Part shown: piece after piece, positions 63,103 through 64,000 of the stretch
Layout: each line of letters opens with the position of its first letter
Numbering within the stretch: position 1 is the stretch's first letter
NCBI RefSeq assembly: GCF_030540835.1
Contig: NZ_JAUOEK010000024.1
Location: 1-64,000 of the forward strand
Origin: Flavivirga aquimarina
GTDB lineage: Bacteria; Bacteroidota; Bacteroidia; Flavobacteriales; Flavobacteriaceae
DNA: 64,000 nt
Direction: 5' to 3'
Translations under genes and position numbers: made by a program
The notes under the pieces: generated by a model
Told to the model about the DNA's origin: nothing
Databases searched by the model: none
Seen by the model: only the letters and a program-made list of their open reading frames with translations

Positions 63103-64000
63103 GTTTGGGCATAGTATAAATCAACAAATAAACTTACCTGATAATAAAGGGGTTGAGTTATTTATAAAAAGAGAAGACGAGATACACCCTTTTATATCTG
63201 GGAATAAATACCGGAAACTTAAATACAACCTTCTTGAAGCTAAAAAAGAAGGCTTTAAAACGTTGCTTACTTTTGGAGGTGCTTTTTCCAATCATATAGC
63301 AGCAGTGGCTTCTGCCGGAAATTTATTAGGTTTTAAAACCATTGGTGTTATTAGAGGCGAGGAACTGGAAGATAAAATTTTTGATAATGACACATTAAGT
63401 TTTGCAAAACAAAACGGGATGCAATTTAAGTTTGTTTCTAGAGATGCTTATAGAGATAAAACGTCTGAGACCTTTTTGAAAATGTTAAAAGAGACCTTTG
63501 ATGATTTTTATCTTATTCCTGAAGGCGGTACAAATGCCTTGGCTATTAAGGGGTGTGAAGAAATACTAACAGAAGCAGATAGCGTTTACGATTATATTTG
63601 TTGTGCAGTTGGAACAGGCGGAACAATTTCCGGACTTATAAATTGTTTAAAACCTGGTCAACAAGTTTTAGGTTTTCCTGCTCTAAAAGGTGATTTTTTA
63701 CAACAAGATATTAGTAAATTTGCAACCAATACCTGTTGGGGATTAATAACCGATTATCATTTTGGCGGGTATGCAAAAATAAACGAAGAATTAGTGGCGT
63801 TTATCAATCAGTTTAAAAAGTTAAATAATATTCCGTTAGACCCTGTCTACACAGGTAAAATGATGTTTGGGATTTTAGACTTAATTGATAAGGGGTATTT
63901 TAAAAAAGATTCGAAAATTTTAGCAATCCATACTGGAGGCCTACAAGGTATTAAGGGTATGAATGCTGTATTAAAAAATAAAAAACTTTCAATAATTGAA
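63092..64000 (+). CDS. ACC deaminase / D-cysteine desulfhydrase-like PLP enzyme, truncated by window end
   Basis: At least 303 residues; the frame stays open to the last base. It is a fold-type II PLP enzyme: IKREDEIHPFISGNKYRKLK carries the Schiff-base lysine in SGNKYRKLK, FGGAFSNHIAAVASAG is the substrate loop, and GTGGTISGL (about 185) binds the phosphate. This is the pattern of 1-aminocyclopropane-1-carboxylate deaminase and D-cysteine desulfhydrase; the two cannot be separated here, and the latter activity is more general in bacteria. It overlaps the upstream gene by 11 bp. Confidence 0.9.
   Translation, partial: MIFKFGHSINQQINLPDNKGVELFIKREDEIHPFISGNKYRKLKYNLLEAKKEGFKTLLTFGGAFSNHIAAVASAGNLLGFKTIGVIRGEELEDKIFDNDTLSFAKQNGMQFKFVSRDAYRDKTSETFLKMLKETFDDFYLIPEGGTNALAIKGCEEILTEADSVYDYICCAVGTGGTISGLINCLKPGQQVLGFPALKGDFLQQDISKFATNTCWGLITDYHFGGYAKINEELVAFINQFKKLNNIPLDPVYTGKMMFGILDLIDKGYFKKDSKILAIHTGGLQGIKGMNAVLKNKKLSIIE

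Overview
The window is AT-rich, and its protein families point to a member of the Flavobacteriaceae (Bacteroidota). Markers are SusC-type and PF14905-type outer-membrane receptors, DUF6520, DUF5522, DUF4136 and GSCFA proteins, a long aromatic amino acid hydroxylase, GxxExxY, LytS/LytTR pairs, and promoters with the TAnnTTTG -7 element instead of sigma-70 boxes. The genus cannot be read from the sequence. I saw no rRNA, tRNA or CRISPR array.

1-18 kb is a sparse, repeat-rich accessory region. It holds a dead IS1380-type insertion sequence, an orphan SusC-like receptor, a DUF6520 peptide, a duplicated gene of unknown function (7.0 and 8.7 kb), a PF14905 receptor, an AraC-type regulator, a DUF7793-like protein and an alpha-oxoamine synthase/GNAT fusion. 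Between them lie nested inverted repeats, MITE-like elements and a recurring promoter-like signal: two GGAT boxes 21 bp apart and, at five of seven sites, a minus-strand -7 element exactly 26 bp away. Three of these promoters head a repeated hairpin element that could be a small RNA.

18-25 kb is catabolic and housekeeping: a LacI regulator diverging from 2-keto-3-deoxygluconate kinase and KDPG aldolase with two perfect 20-bp operators, then an FKBP isomerase lipoprotein, Era, a small membrane protein and Der.

25-45.5 kb is the most interesting block. Three large TlpA/thioredoxin-like proteins with cleaved or lipoprotein signals, a secreted thioredoxin-free paralogue, a LytS/LytTR two-component pair, two PF14905 barrel receptors, a YtrA-type GntR/ABC transporter operon, a thioredoxin-like protein without its cysteines and a secreted adhesin-like protein lie on one strand. 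The extracytoplasmic sensor of the kinase is built from the same GxW-containing module as the neighbouring secreted proteins. Four promoters in the block share direct repeats at a fixed distance from the -7 element, a plausible LytTR regulon. I read this as one envelope system in which the kinase monitors the state or ligand of the secreted proteins; its substrate is unknown.

45.7-64 kb is mostly core: a LemA/TPM operon, MerR-like and M23 peptidase genes, alaS, a GxxExxY gene framed by a long inverted repeat, a GSCFA protein, DUF4230, serine/threonine dehydratase, crotonase, phenylalanine hydroxylase, bestrophin, an alpha-L-rhamnosidase-like enzyme, DUF4136, DUF5522, a small HExxH membrane protein and a PLP-dependent deaminase that runs off the window end.
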